DNA of 64,000 nucleotides from Hymenobacter crusticola (GTDB lineage Bacteria > Bacteroidota > Bacteroidia > Cytophagales > Hymenobacteraceae). Made by a program: the position numbers and the translations under genes. Positions within the stretch are counted from its first letter, which is position 1, and each line of letters starts with the position of its first letter. The notes beneath the pieces are model-generated. The model ran no database searches, was not told the origin of the DNA, and saw nothing but the letters and a program-made list of their open reading frames with translations. Positions 26,353 through 35,599 of the stretch are shown one piece after another. The stretch is taken from positions 62,001-126,000 of the forward strand of contig NZ_MTSE01000008.1 in NCBI RefSeq assembly GCF_002154225.1, in the 5' to 3' direction.

Positions 26353-29300
26353 TTAGAAGCCAATGTTAAGACCTGCCGTGAACGAGCGCGTGCGCGGATA
26401 GAGGCTGCGACCGTCAGGTGGGTTAGGTTGGCCACGACCATCAATACCAGGCGCCAAGCCTGTATCGTTCACTTCTGGATCAACGCCGCTGTACTTGGTG
26501 AAGGTGAGTAGGTTACGGCCCGTTAGGTAAAAGCGTAGGTTGCGAATGAGCGGTGTCTTGAACTTGAAGTTGTATCCTAAGGTCACGTTATCAAGCTTCA
26601 CGAAGCCACCGGGCTCTAGGTAGTAATCCGAGAATTGCAGAGCGTCATTGATCTGGCTGTTGCGCGTAATGGCGTCTTTCAGCACATTATTAGGTAGATA
26701 CACCTTGTTGCCGAAAAATACCTGCTGTAAATTCAGAATATCGTAACCAAACTTACCTCGGAAGAAGAGGGTGAGGTCTAAGTTTTTATACTGGAAGCGG
26801 TTGTTCCACGACAAGTAATACTTAGGAATGCCATTACCAATATAGGTGTAGTCGTCATTGGGTACGATCTTATCGGCTGTAACGGCTTCTCCATTGGCTT
26901 TGTAGAACAGCCAGCGGCCCTCAGGCGTCAAGCCGGCGAAGCGCTTGCCGTAGAAGCTGCCTAGTGAGCCGCCCTCGATGGTGCGGATAGCAGGACCTAG
27001 GGCCCCGAAACCGCCAATGTCGCCAAAGGTCAGGAAGGTAACTCTAAACACATCATCCGAAAACGACACGAGCTTGTTGTTTTGGGTGCTGCCCGTGAAG
27101 TCCATTCCCCAGCTGAAGTTGTTCTTTTTCAGTACCGTACCGCTCAAGGTTACCTCTACGCCATTGTTATCAATCACGCCGACGTTGGTGTAGAGCGTAG
27201 ATTGCACGAAGGGCGGTAATTGGGTATTGAAGTTGCCGAGCAAGTCGGAGGTGCGGCGGCGGTACACATCTACGGTACCGGTCAGACGGGCGTTGAACAG
27301 GGCGAAGTCGACGCCGACGTTGAACTCCTTTTTCCGTTCCCAACGCAGGTTCGGGTTTGGGTTGTTGTTGGGGCCGTAAGTCTGGCGCCAGATGCCGTCG
27401 TCGTTCAGGTACTGGTTGCCCGTGCCCAAGCGCACCACTGATTGATAATTGGGAATGCCTTGGTTGCCGGTGATGCCGTAGCCGGCGCGCAGCTTCAGGT
27501 CGTTCACGAAGGTTAGCCCACTCATGAAATTCTCCTTGCTGATCGTCCAGCCTACTGACGCGGCCGGGAAGTCGCCATACTTGTGGTTGGCACCAAACCG
27601 CGAAGAACCCTCGTGGCGCAGAATGAACTGGGCAATGTATTTGTCTTTGTACGAGTAGTTTACGCGGCCGAAGAAGGCAATCAGCCGGTTATCTTCCTTG
27701 TTGCTGCCCAACGAAGACTTGCCGAGTTGCAAGAAGTTGCCGGCACCTAGGTTATTTTCTTGAAATACGTCGTTCAGGAAGCCGCTATTAGCCCCTGAAA
27801 ATTCCTCAAACACTCGGTACTGGTAGCTGTAGCCACCCAGCGCCCGTAAAGTATGATCTTGGTGGAAGGTGCGGCTATATTCCAGCGTCGACTCAAATGT
27901 GTAGTTGTTTTCCAAGTAGTTACGCTTGCGGGCGTAGGCGGTGCCTTTCACCGGCGTACCGTTCAGGGTACCGATCTGCGAAAAACGGGAACCTGCCTGC
28001 CGATACTCGTTATCATTTTGCGCGTCTCGAATTAGGGCGCCAAAGGCCGTAGCCCGCAGCCCTTCGATGGGTTCGAGCGTAAAGCGTACGTCGGCAGAGG
28101 TGGTGTTCTGGCTGCGCTTGTTGCTTTCCTGGTTGAGGCGGCCGAGGGGGTTGGTGGTGGAGCCTTCCTCGTAGTAAGTTCCGTTAGGATTGAAAACGGG
28201 CTGCGTAGGGTTACGACCTAGTGCATCTTCAAAATCGCCGGTGTTACCGCCGAGTAGGTTGGCGTTGTTGAAATTCGTGGCCAGATTGAGCTGGGCGCTG
28301 AGCATGTCATTGAGACCTCGCTGGTTGAGGCTAAGGCGCCCCCCATATTGCCGTCGCCAGTTTCGAATGGTAATTGGCTCGGCATCGTTGTAGTACATAG
28401 AAGCCCGATAGCTGCCCGTGTTGCTTCCACCTGATAAGGCCAGGTTATGGTACTGGCTAAGATTGTCTTTGTTTAGGAGCAGGTTGTAAAAGTCAGTGGA
28501 GGCCCCTAAGTCCCGCATCTGGCTTGCTTTGGGGTTATTAGGATCGGCGCTGTAGGCGCGCCATTCCTCCGCATTCAAGAAGCGGGGGCGTTTTGCCACG
28601 GCTTCGTGCTGCACGTAGGTCGAGTAATCGAAGCGAGCGGGCCCGGCTTTGCCTTTCTTGGTGGTAATCAGGATGACGCCCGCGTTGCCGCGCGTACCAT
28701 AAATAGCCGCGGCCGAACCGTCTTTTAGAACATCAAAAGACTCAATATCATCTTGTTGTAGCAGATCGAGGTTGCCGCCGGGTATCCCGTCAATTACGAT
28801 CAGTGGCGCTAGGCTGCCATTCACCGATACAATACCTCGTAGCTGAATAGCGGGGCTAGAGTTTGGGTTGTTGCCCTGCGTCCGGGTCACCGACAAGCCG
28901 GCTACTTTGCCCTGAATCAGGTCGAGGGCGTTGCGGGTGCCGCCCTGGTTGAAATCTTCCGCCTTCACCGTCGACACGGCTGAGGTTACTTCGGCCCGGC
29001 GCTGGGTACCATAGCCTACCACCACTACCTCGTTCAGCGACTTCACGTCCGTCTTCAAGGTGATATCAATGGTGGTCCGGCTGCTGATTGCCACTTCCTG
29101 GGGGGTAAATCCGATAGAGGACACCACCAGCGTAGTCGCATTGTCGGGCACGTCCAACGTATAGTTGCCGTTTGCATCCGCTACGGCGGCAGTGCTGGTG
29201 CCTTTTACCAGGATTGTTGTTCCCGGAATGGGCTTGCCGAGTTCATCCACTACCCGGCCTTTTATGGGCGCAGGCAGCCGCTTAATCGTTTTAGCATCCG

Positions 29301-29490
29301 GATAAAATGCGAATGCGTTGTTGGCCTCCTGACCACTAAGACGCTCTGTGCCTTTCGGGCGTAGCGTAGTGTGTACCGGGCTGCCGGTTGCCATGCTGGC
29401 CGGAGCCAGGACGAGGTGAAGCCCGGTCGCGCACAGCGTGACCTTGACATTTCTCCACCAGACCTTTCTTGCGTATACGTATTGCACCAT
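26353..29490 (-). CDS. SusC/RagA family TonB-linked outer-membrane transporter
   Basis: This 1045-residue TonB-dependent transporter imports the ligand bound by its SusD partner. After a leader there is a carboxypeptidase-like regulatory domain (about 77-150, IKGRVVDELGKPIPGTTILVKG). The plug domain follows (about 155-280, starting LNEVVVVGYGTQRRAEVTSAVS and holding the RagA signature LRGIVSVNGSLAPLIVIDG). A long 22-strand barrel then ends in aromatic residues (FTAGLNIGF). No STN or anti-sigma-interacting domain is seen, so direct ECF signalling is unlikely. The start at 29490 gives a long N-terminal segment with a hydrophobic stretch at about 17-34. It is the first gene of the locus. Confidence 0.95.
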   Translation of the reverse strand: MVQYVYARKVWWRNVKVTLCATGLHLVLAPASMATGSPVHTTLRPKGTERLSGQEANNAFAFYPDAKTIKRLPAPIKGRVVDELGKPIPGTTILVKGTSTAAVADANGNYTLDVPDNATTLVVSSIGFTPQEVAISSRTTIDITLKTDVKSLNEVVVVGYGTQRRAEVTSAVSTVKAEDFNQGGTRNALDLIQGKVAGLSVTRTQGNNPNSSPAIQLRGIVSVNGSLAPLIVIDGIPGGNLDLLQQDDIESFDVLKDGSAAAIYGTRGNAGVILITTKKGKAGPARFDYSTYVQHEAVAKRPRFLNAEEWRAYSADPNNPKASQMRDLGASTDFYNLLLNKDNLSQYHNLALSGGSNTGSYRASMYYNDAEPITIRNWRRQYGGRLSLNQRGLNDMLSAQLNLATNFNNANLLGGNTGDFEDALGRNPTQPVFNPNGTYYEEGSTTNPLGRLNQESNKRSQNTTSADVRFTLEPIEGLRATAFGALIRDAQNDNEYRQAGSRFSQIGTLNGTPVKGTAYARKRNYLENNYTFESTLEYSRTFHQDHTLRALGGYSYQYRVFEEFSGANSGFLNDVFQENNLGAGNFLQLGKSSLGSNKEDNRLIAFFGRVNYSYKDKYIAQFILRHEGSSRFGANHKYGDFPAASVGWTISKENFMSGLTFVNDLKLRAGYGITGNQGIPNYQSVVRLGTGNQYLNDDGIWRQTYGPNNNPNPNLRWERKKEFNVGVDFALFNARLTGTVDVYRRRTSDLLGNFNTQLPPFVQSTLYTNVGVIDNNGVEVTLSGTVLKKNNFSWGMDFTGSTQNNKLVSFSDDVFRVTFLTFGDIGGFGALGPAIRTIEGGSLGSFYGKRFAGLTPEGRWLFYKANGEAVTADKIVPNDDYTYIGNGIPKYYLSWNNRFQYKNLDLTLFFRGKFGYDILNLQQVFFGNKVYLPNNVLKDAITRNSQINDALQFSDYYLEPGGFVKLDNVTLGYNFKFKTPLIRNLRFYLTGRNLLTFTKYSGVDPEVNDTGLAPGIDGRGQPNPPDGRSLYPRTRSFTAGLNIGF

Positions 29491-30354
29491 GCTTTAAAGA
29501 TTTATATTAAAAAGGGTGAGATTCTTCTATAAAAAAGCACAGTAAATGAGCTGATAATCAGCGCAAACTGTCAACAACGTGCCCTTAGGGCCAGCGGGTC
29601 AGGCTAGCTCATGGTACAAGGCATAACCAGCGCTTTCGTATGACGGATACCGTCAACGAAAACTGTAAGTGGTTACTCAGCCCCAGCTAGGTCAACTAGT
29701 TGGGCAATGAAGGTGTGGATAATCGTAGGGCTAGTTCGAAAAGGCAGCGCAATAAGCTCGATTCTTTGAGCTGAATAACGGGGCAAAACAAGCGGGTTAC
29801 ACGACAAAGTTGCGTCGCTTATTGGTCAAACATAATAATTGCCCCGGAATATCTTCACTAATTTTTCATATAATTTATATCTATAGCTCTACTGTAGATT
29901 CAGGTGAGCTACCAAAAAGCCTTGACGCTAGGGCAGGAGTGCAAGCAATGCGAAGGCGTTTTGGTCAAGCAAGATAGAAGGCAGTTAAGAGCAATTTGTT
30001 AATAATTAGATAGTTGAAAGATAAACGCTCCGTAATCTTTGCAGGGTGAATTGCCACAGGTTCCGTAGCCCTAGGTTTGGATACTCGTGCGGGAAAAAGC
30101 GTGTTGTTTTGATGCGCGGCACCCCACTTGCAGGGCTGCTCACAGCTAGTTACTCAAAGCCTTCAACCACGCGGCACTACCTAGCTTCAAACCACGCCTG
30201 CTAGCTGCCTTCTCGTTCCTTGTGAGCCGGAGCCAATCTTAAAATAGCCTGTCCGATCTGCCAGTCCAGCGTAGAAACGCCAATATTTTGCGTCTCTATG
30301 GCTTAGTAGACCATACAAATAACTGCTAGGTAAATCGTTAGTATGACGTAGTTC
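29491..30354. other. Long non-coding region upstream of susC
   Basis: About 860 bases lie between the susC start and the stop of the DUF481-like gene. I see no credible open frame, no RNA gene and no strong hairpin. The part nearest susC is AT-rich and must contain its promoter. A degenerate copy of a palindromic GAGACGCAA-type repeat occurs at 30271-30298, related to the copies at 49568-49670. The length is unusual for this compact region. Confidence 0.5.
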
Positions 30355-31101
30355 TTACCGCCGCGTGGAGTAGGAGACACCTAGGGTCACGTTGGTATTG
30401 TCAGGCACTTTGCCTTCGCTGTACTGGCTTTCGTGGGTGTAATTGTAGGAGAAGTTAACGGCCAGCGCTTTGGTTAGCTTCAGGGCTAAAGTGGTCAGGT
30501 TGCTAAAGCGGTAGTTATTGAAATCAGCTAGCGAAGGCTGATAAAACGTGACAGCGCTAAGCGTCAGAATCTTAATGGAGTAAGCCACCTTTAGCCGCAC
30601 CGAATTGCGCGCCGTGAGTTGCGTGGTGCCATCCAAAAAGTTGGTTCTTTCCCGAATGATCAGGTTGCTCACCGACACCTCGCGCCCTAGGGTATCGGAG
30701 TAGAAGGCCCAGCCTGGCCCGGCCCCTAGCTGGACCCGGTCGGTGATGCCGCGGAGGTTGCTGCGCTCGAAGCCCCCAATGGCATACGCCCGGAACCGGC
30801 CTTTGTAGTAATACGGCGTGGTATTCAGCAGTAGCTCCCGCTCTTTCAAAAAACCATCCTGTTTGCCGTAGATGAAGCTACCATTCAGGGGCAGGCCGTA
30901 GTGCTTGCCGCGGGTGAAGGTGACGGCCTGGGTAGTAGAGAGCAACGCGCGGTTGACGCCGCCTCGACTGTAGGCGCCCGTCAGCTGGCCGTTGTACACG
31001 ATGAGGGTGGTGTCGGGCTGTTGCTGATTTTGGGCGTAGGTACGGGGAGCTAGGAGTAAGCAGGGAAGCAGCAGCAGGCAGAACGAGACAAACTTGGGCA
31101 T
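30355..31101 (-). CDS. DUF481-like outer-membrane protein
   Basis: This 248-residue exported protein has a signal peptide (MPKFVSFCLLLLPCLLLAPRTYAQ) and a mature part resembling the DUF481 (YdiY-type) outer-membrane family. The N-terminal TTLIVYNGQLTGAYSRGGVNRALLSTTQAVTF is the best-matching part, followed by repeated beta-strands with aromatic girdle residues and a terminal LGVSYSTRR. The start at 31101 opens with the signal peptide; the longer frame from 31185 adds 28 unlikely residues. The family has no firm biochemical role. It probably forms its own transcription unit: it lies about 120 bases downstream of the PhyH gene, with no partner after it. Confidence 0.72.
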   Translation of the reverse strand: MPKFVSFCLLLLPCLLLAPRTYAQNQQQPDTTLIVYNGQLTGAYSRGGVNRALLSTTQAVTFTRGKHYGLPLNGSFIYGKQDGFLKERELLLNTTPYYYKGRFRAYAIGGFERSNLRGITDRVQLGAGPGWAFYSDTLGREVSVSNLIIRERTNFLDGTTQLTARNSVRLKVAYSIKILTLSAVTFYQPSLADFNNYRFSNLTTLALKLTKALAVNFSYNYTHESQYSEGKVPDNTNVTLGVSYSTRR

Positions 31102-31224
31102 GGGTAAGCAACTGAGCGGCATTGCTGCCATATAGGGAGCCCTGCCGGTTTGCGGAGAGTCGCAAAGGTACAGCGCAAGATTCAACTGCTCAGTTGCTAA
31201 TTCCGCCGGCCATCGGCAGCTGTA

Positions 31225-32004
31225 CTATACAATGGGTACATTCAACCGCTCACGCCATTGCAAGCCAGCAGGAAGATTGAGCGACGAAAACTCGAGGTGG
31301 ATGACGCGGCGCGGGCGTGGACTGGTGCTACGATTAGAAGCATGCAGCGTTAAGGGCTTCATCAGCATCACGCTACCTGCCGGACTTGGGCATGAAATAG
31401 CATGTGCCGTGTATGTTGACAGCTCAGTGGCCGGAATGGCGCCGTGTTGATGCGAGCCGGGTACCACTTTGAGCGCCCCATTCGTGGCATCACAATCGTC
31501 GAGGTGCAGGCGGAGGGTACAAATGTTCTCAGAAATGTCGCGTGGAGGCTGCACTGATATGTCACCTTTCTTATCCGTCCAAGGACCGAAGTGCGGTATC
31601 TCTAAACGTTTGTCCACGCTAATCATCAAATCCTGATGCCAGGCGACGAGCCAATTCGATTGCGCGGGCTTGTCGAAGTAAATAGCTTTTGTGAGATAAG
31701 GCGTAATGGGGAATAGCGCGGCTAATAACTGCCGTAGCTTAGGCGTAAATAGCAGGCCTTGTAGCGCCGGAATTTCGCCTAGCAGGTTGCGAATAGCAAA
31801 TAAGTCTTGCGTACGGCGGAAATTACTAGAAGACCCTGTTGCTGTATCAACGATTTGTAACAGACCCCTGACCTCGTCCGCATCAAATACATCCGGTAGT
31901 ACGGCGCATCCTTGAGCCGCTAGTTGAGCGGCGGCACCTAGCTTATCGCCAGGCACAAGAGGCGCTAAGCTGGGGAGAGGCGGAGTAATAGCTGCGGTCA
32001 TCAT
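31225..32004 (-). CDS. Phytanoyl-CoA dioxygenase (PhyH) family oxygenase
   Basis: This 259-residue Fe(II)/2-oxoglutarate-dependent dioxygenase is of the PhyH family, whose bacterial members hydroxylate small molecules, halogenated compounds or ectoine-like solutes. The iron ligands are seen as WHQDL (H123, D125) and a distal histidine in KPLTLHASNRSTSPRPRRVIHLEF, with the arginine that binds 2-oxoglutarate following. The middle has TLRLHLDDCDATNGALKVVPGSHQHG, typical of the double-stranded beta-helix. The first codon overlaps the stop of the von Willebrand gene by four bases, so translation is coupled. The substrate is unknown. Confidence 0.88.
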   Translation of the reverse strand: MMTAAITPPLPSLAPLVPGDKLGAAAQLAAQGCAVLPDVFDADEVRGLLQIVDTATGSSSNFRRTQDLFAIRNLLGEIPALQGLLFTPKLRQLLAALFPITPYLTKAIYFDKPAQSNWLVAWHQDLMISVDKRLEIPHFGPWTDKKGDISVQPPRDISENICTLRLHLDDCDATNGALKVVPGSHQHGAIPATELSTYTAHAISCPSPAGSVMLMKPLTLHASNRSTSPRPRRVIHLEFSSLNLPAGLQWRERLNVPIV

Positions 32005-33401
32005 CTCCCAAAGATACTCACCGACGTTGTTTGGGCGGCGCGGATGGTAAAGTTGCGGGTGTCGGTAAATTTACTGCCGGTGCTGGTTTTGGTACGAAAC
32101 ACGAGGCGGTAGGCGCCGGGCTGCATGGGCAAGTTGATCTTGCTGCTAACTTCGGGCAGGTTGTACACCCACGTCTGCGATTCGTCGTCGTTGAGGCGGT
32201 AGATGCTGCCGTAGCCTTTCAGGTCCGTCACGATGTTAAGGGTGCCGGGCGCCTCGTAGGTAACAGTCGTTTCCTGACCTTGCTTGATGCTGATGCGCCG
32301 CATGATGCGCGGAAGCGTGAGCACTTCCACTTCGTAGTTACCGGCTAGTAGCTTTTGTTTCGTGCCGAAGGGGAGGGCTACTACCGTGGTCGGGTTGCCC
32401 GCGGCGCGTACCACGGCCTGCACCTTGCCGTAGGGATTAGGCGTCAGGTTTGGGGATTGAAGCGCCAGGGTGCCCTGCGGAGTTTTGTAGGTCAGCACGT
32501 TGGCTTTGCCAGCCCGGATAGCTAGGTTTTGCTGTCGCACCGGTGGCACAGTATTAATTACCAGATCGTAACTCTGTAAGGCGTCGATGTCGAGCACATC
32601 GGGTTTGCCTTGGTCGTCGCGGTAGTGCACGTAGTTGTACTCGGGCTGCTCAGTCACGTTGTTGACAAACGTCATGTTCACGTTGCTTTCCACTGGGCGG
32701 CCACTTTCGTCGGTGAGGTTCACGCTCACAGTGGTTTTCTGGAGCGTCTGGGTGATAACATTGTCGAGCACCGAGCGGAAGGTCTTCACGTCAGCCGCGT
32801 TGTAGTACTGACCTAGGCATTCGAGCTGCTTACCAAACTCTTTTTCTGCCCCGATGCCAATCACGAAAGGCTTTAGGAATACACGCTTGCGCTGCAACGC
32901 CAGCGAGGTTGCGCACGGGTCGCCTTTGCAAGATTCCAAACCATCGGTTATCAAAATCAGCACGTTGCGGGCGGTGCGGTCGGCGGGGAAGTCGTTGGCT
33001 GATTGCTGAAGGGAGTAGGTAATGGGGGTGTTGCCGCGGTTTTGCAAAGCCTTCAGCTTGGCCTTGATAGCCGCCGCGTTGCGGGCCCCGAACGGCACCT
33101 CCAGCTTCGAATCTTCGCAGTTATTTTCCTTGGCTTCGTGCAGGTGGCCGTACACGCGCAGACCTAGCTCCAGGTTTGGGTAGGTATTGAGGGAGTCGGC
33201 CATCTTGGCCAGCAAACTCTTGGCAACCTCCATCCGTGGGCGGCCTTCCCAGGGCGCGTTCATCGAGCCCGAGGCATCGAGCAAAAACAGAATACGGGTG
33301 GTACGAGGCTTTTCCGGCGGTGCCTTTTGAGCCCGCCCCGGCACCACTAGCAGCACAAGACTCAGGAGGAAAAAGCTGAAAAAACGTATCGGGTGAGGCA
33401 T
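32001..33401 (-). CDS. Secreted von Willebrand factor A domain protein
   Basis: This 466-residue exported protein has a signal peptide (MPHPIRFFSFFLLSLVLLVVPGRAQ) and a vWA domain at about 33-210. The metal-ion-dependent adhesion site is complete: DASGSM (D42), the threonine in GNTPITYSLQQ, and ITDGLESC. The remaining half looks like two or three beta-sandwich modules with repeated LTDESGRPVESNVNMTF and GNYEVEVLTLPRIMRR stretches. Such proteins often bind partner proteins or polysaccharide in the periplasm. Its stop overlaps the PhyH start by four bases, so the two are made from one transcript. The start at 33401 opens with the signal peptide. Confidence 0.87.
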   Translation of the reverse strand: MPHPIRFFSFFLLSLVLLVVPGRAQKAPPEKPRTTRILFLLDASGSMNAPWEGRPRMEVAKSLLAKMADSLNTYPNLELGLRVYGHLHEAKENNCEDSKLEVPFGARNAAAIKAKLKALQNRGNTPITYSLQQSANDFPADRTARNVLILITDGLESCKGDPCATSLALQRKRVFLKPFVIGIGAEKEFGKQLECLGQYYNAADVKTFRSVLDNVITQTLQKTTVSVNLTDESGRPVESNVNMTFVNNVTEQPEYNYVHYRDDQGKPDVLDIDALQSYDLVINTVPPVRQQNLAIRAGKANVLTYKTPQGTLALQSPNLTPNPYGKVQAVVRAAGNPTTVVALPFGTKQKLLAGNYEVEVLTLPRIMRRISIKQGQETTVTYEAPGTLNIVTDLKGYGSIYRLNDDESQTWVYNLPEVSSKINLPMQPGAYRLVFRTKTSTGSKFTDTRNFTIRAAQTTSVSIFGR

Positions 33402-33489
33402 ACTACGTACAACGGGGCAACATCTCTGATTCGTGTAAATGCGCATCTAGCAGTCAGTGGCTACGGCGCGGCGCAACGGTGGAGCTTGC

Positions 33490-34953
33490 CTACGCCGCAG
33501 CAGACTGCGGCACCGGTTGGTCGAGGGCGGCCACTTTGTTGGAACCCCGTGAGAAAGAGACAATGGCGCCCAGCAGTACCAAGCCACTCATAACCAAATA
33601 GGCATAATGCATGCCTTGCACTTGGGCCTCAGCGTTTTCGGGCGCTAAGTGGTGCGCCAGGGCGTAGCGGTTGCGAGTGCTATACCAGACCGCCGCTGCC
33701 AGCGCAATGCCGACCACAAAACCTAGGTTGCGCATGAAGGCCAGCAAACTACTCGCCACACCCCGTTGTGCCAACGGGGCCGCATTGAGCGCACTACTGC
33801 TATTAGGCGACTGAAACAAGCCGAAGCCCATGCTGATAAGAGCGCTCCGCCACACCACGTTTTGCCAGCCCCAGTCGGGCTGGAGGCGCGAAAACATGAA
33901 GTAGCCAAAGGCCGCCAGCAGCAAGCCCGCAGTCGAGATCCAGCGGGCGTTGATTTTATCGGAAAGGTAGCCGCCCAAGGGAGCTACCATGCTCAGCGTT
34001 AGTGGGCCTGCCAGCAACACCAAGCCCGCACGCTGGGGGGTGAAGTGCAGGAGCTGCTGGAGAAAGAACGGGATAATAAACAAGTTGGAGCCCGACGCCA
34101 CAAAGCCCAGCAAGGCCGCAAAAATGGCTGCCGTGTACGGGTAGTTGCGAAACAACTCTAAGCGCAACATGGGCTCTTTCACCCTAGCTTCCCAAAAGAG
34201 GAAAGCCCCTAGAAACACCGTGCCGCTCCCAATCAGCGCCAGCACCAGCGGATGATCCCAGCCGTACTGGGGCTCGGGACCGAAATCCAGTCCAATCAGG
34301 AGCGTGACCACGCCCACCAGGAAAAGCCCCGCGCCGATGAGGTCGAAGGCTTGCTGGGGCTGTTTGTTGCTTTTGGGTAATACCGTCCAGGCTCGCCAGA
34401 TGCCAATGAGACCAATGGGCACGTTGACAAAAAAGATGCTCGACCAGCCGAAACGACCTAGGAGAAGCCCGCCGATAACCGGACCCGCGCTGCTGCCGGC
34501 CGCCACAATAGTCCCAATCAGGCCCAGGGCCCGCCCGCGTTCTTGGGGAATAAAGGTATCGCTAACGATGGCGGGCGCGATAGCAAAGATCATGGAAGCA
34601 CCTAGGCCCTGAATAACCCGGAAAAAGACCAACGACCAATTGCTCCAGGCGAGCCCGCACAGCAAGGACCCGCCCACAAACACCGCAAAACCCGTGATGT
34701 AGAGCTGCCGCCGGCCCACCAGATCCGAGAGCTTGCCCATAATCAGCAGCGTGCTGGTGGTGGCCAGCAGGTAGCTAAGCACGATCCACTCGACACTGTC
34801 GCCGGCGTTCAACTCCCGTCGAATAGTGGGCAAGGCAATGTTGACGATGCTGCTGTCGAGCGTGGCCATGAAGGTGCCAAAAGCTAGGGTAGCGAGCACC
34901 ATCCACTTGTTGGAGGCGGAGGTAGCGGGAGGAGCAACAGGCGTTTCGGGCAC
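33490..34953 (-). CDS. MFS drug exporter, DHA2 family (EmrB/QacA type)
   Basis: This 487-residue membrane transporter has 14 predicted membrane helices. The N-terminal motif FMATLDSSIVNIALPTIRREL is the family's motif D1, GKLSDLVGRRQLY is motif A between helices 2 and 3, and SAGPVIGGLLLG near 160 is the antiporter motif C. The class exports lipophilic drugs or dyes with proton exchange, and often acts alone in bacteria without an outer-membrane partner gene. There is no adjacent regulator in this window. Substrate is unknown. Confidence 0.93.
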   Translation of the reverse strand: MPETPVAPPATSASNKWMVLATLAFGTFMATLDSSIVNIALPTIRRELNAGDSVEWIVLSYLLATTSTLLIMGKLSDLVGRRQLYITGFAVFVGGSLLCGLAWSNWSLVFFRVIQGLGASMIFAIAPAIVSDTFIPQERGRALGLIGTIVAAGSSAGPVIGGLLLGRFGWSSIFFVNVPIGLIGIWRAWTVLPKSNKQPQQAFDLIGAGLFLVGVVTLLIGLDFGPEPQYGWDHPLVLALIGSGTVFLGAFLFWEARVKEPMLRLELFRNYPYTAAIFAALLGFVASGSNLFIIPFFLQQLLHFTPQRAGLVLLAGPLTLSMVAPLGGYLSDKINARWISTAGLLLAAFGYFMFSRLQPDWGWQNVVWRSALISMGFGLFQSPNSSSALNAAPLAQRGVASSLLAFMRNLGFVVGIALAAAVWYSTRNRYALAHHLAPENAEAQVQGMHYAYLVMSGLVLLGAIVSFSRGSNKVAALDQPVPQSAAA

Positions 34954-34981
34954 GAGCGAAGGAAATAGCGGAGCTTGAAAT

Positions 34982-35027
34982 AAAAAAGGTCATCCAGAGC
35001 ATAGGAAGGACCTAGCTCCGGATGACC
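34982..35027 (-). terminator. Terminator of the bcp gene
   Basis: A 12-base stem with one mismatch (34988-34999 with 35016-35027) is followed by TTTTTTA on the minus strand. It lies 20 bases after the peroxiredoxin stop. Confidence 0.7.
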
Positions 35028-35047
35028 GTTCATACGGTGTAACCCGT

Positions 35048-35494
35048 TTAGAGTAGCTGCGCCGCGTGGTTTTTCGTGTCTACCTTCTCGATGATCTTCT
35101 CGATAATCCCTTGCTCATCAATTAGGAAAGTGGTGCGCATGGTGCCCATGTACTTACGGCCGTACATCGATTTTTCCTGCCACATCCCGTAGGCCTCCAC
35201 AATTTTTTTGTCCGTATCGACCAGTAAGGGGAAGGGCAGCTCATACTTCAGAGCAAATTTCTTGTGCGACTTTTCACCGTCGACGCTCACGCCAATGACT
35301 TGCACGTTCTTGCTGGTTAGCTCTTCGCTGTGGTCGCGCAGGTTGCAGGCCTGGGCAGTGCAGCCGGGCGTATCGTCTTTGGGGTAAAAGTAGAGGGCTA
35401 CTTTTTTGCCGCGCAGATCAGCCAGACGAATGAGGTTGCCATCTTGGTCAAGGGCTTCGAAATCGGGGGCGGGGTTGCCAGCGTGCAGTTGCAT
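35048..35494 (-). CDS. bcp: Thioredoxin-dependent thiol peroxidase, Bcp type
   Basis: This 148-residue peroxiredoxin of the Bcp/PrxQ class reduces peroxides at the expense of thioredoxin in the cytoplasm. The catalytic region ALYFYPKDDTPGCTAQACNLRD holds the peroxidatic cysteine C45 and the resolving cysteine C50, at the same numbering as E. coli Bcp. The remainder (VQVIGVSVDGEKSHKKFALKYELPFPLLVDTDKKIVEAYG) is typical. A hairpin terminator follows. It lies about 105 bases downstream of the lipocalin gene on the same strand, with no stated functional link. Confidence 0.94.
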   Translation of the reverse strand: MQLHAGNPAPDFEALDQDGNLIRLADLRGKKVALYFYPKDDTPGCTAQACNLRDHSEELTSKNVQVIGVSVDGEKSHKKFALKYELPFPLLVDTDKKIVEAYGMWQEKSMYGRKYMGTMRTTFLIDEQGIIEKIIEKVDTKNHAAQLL

Positions 35495-35599
35495 AGGATA
35501 AGATTAGCGCAACGCTCCCGTTGGCGGAGCGAAGCGTGTGGAAGAAGCAGGTAAAGCGTGAAACGAACCGCGAAGCTAGGGCTTCAAACGGCAAGTTGT

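Noticed and set aside
31101..31185. Upstream extension of the DUF481-like gene
   Set aside because: The added 28 residues place a charged and cysteine-bearing segment before a normal signal peptide, so the shorter start is preferred.
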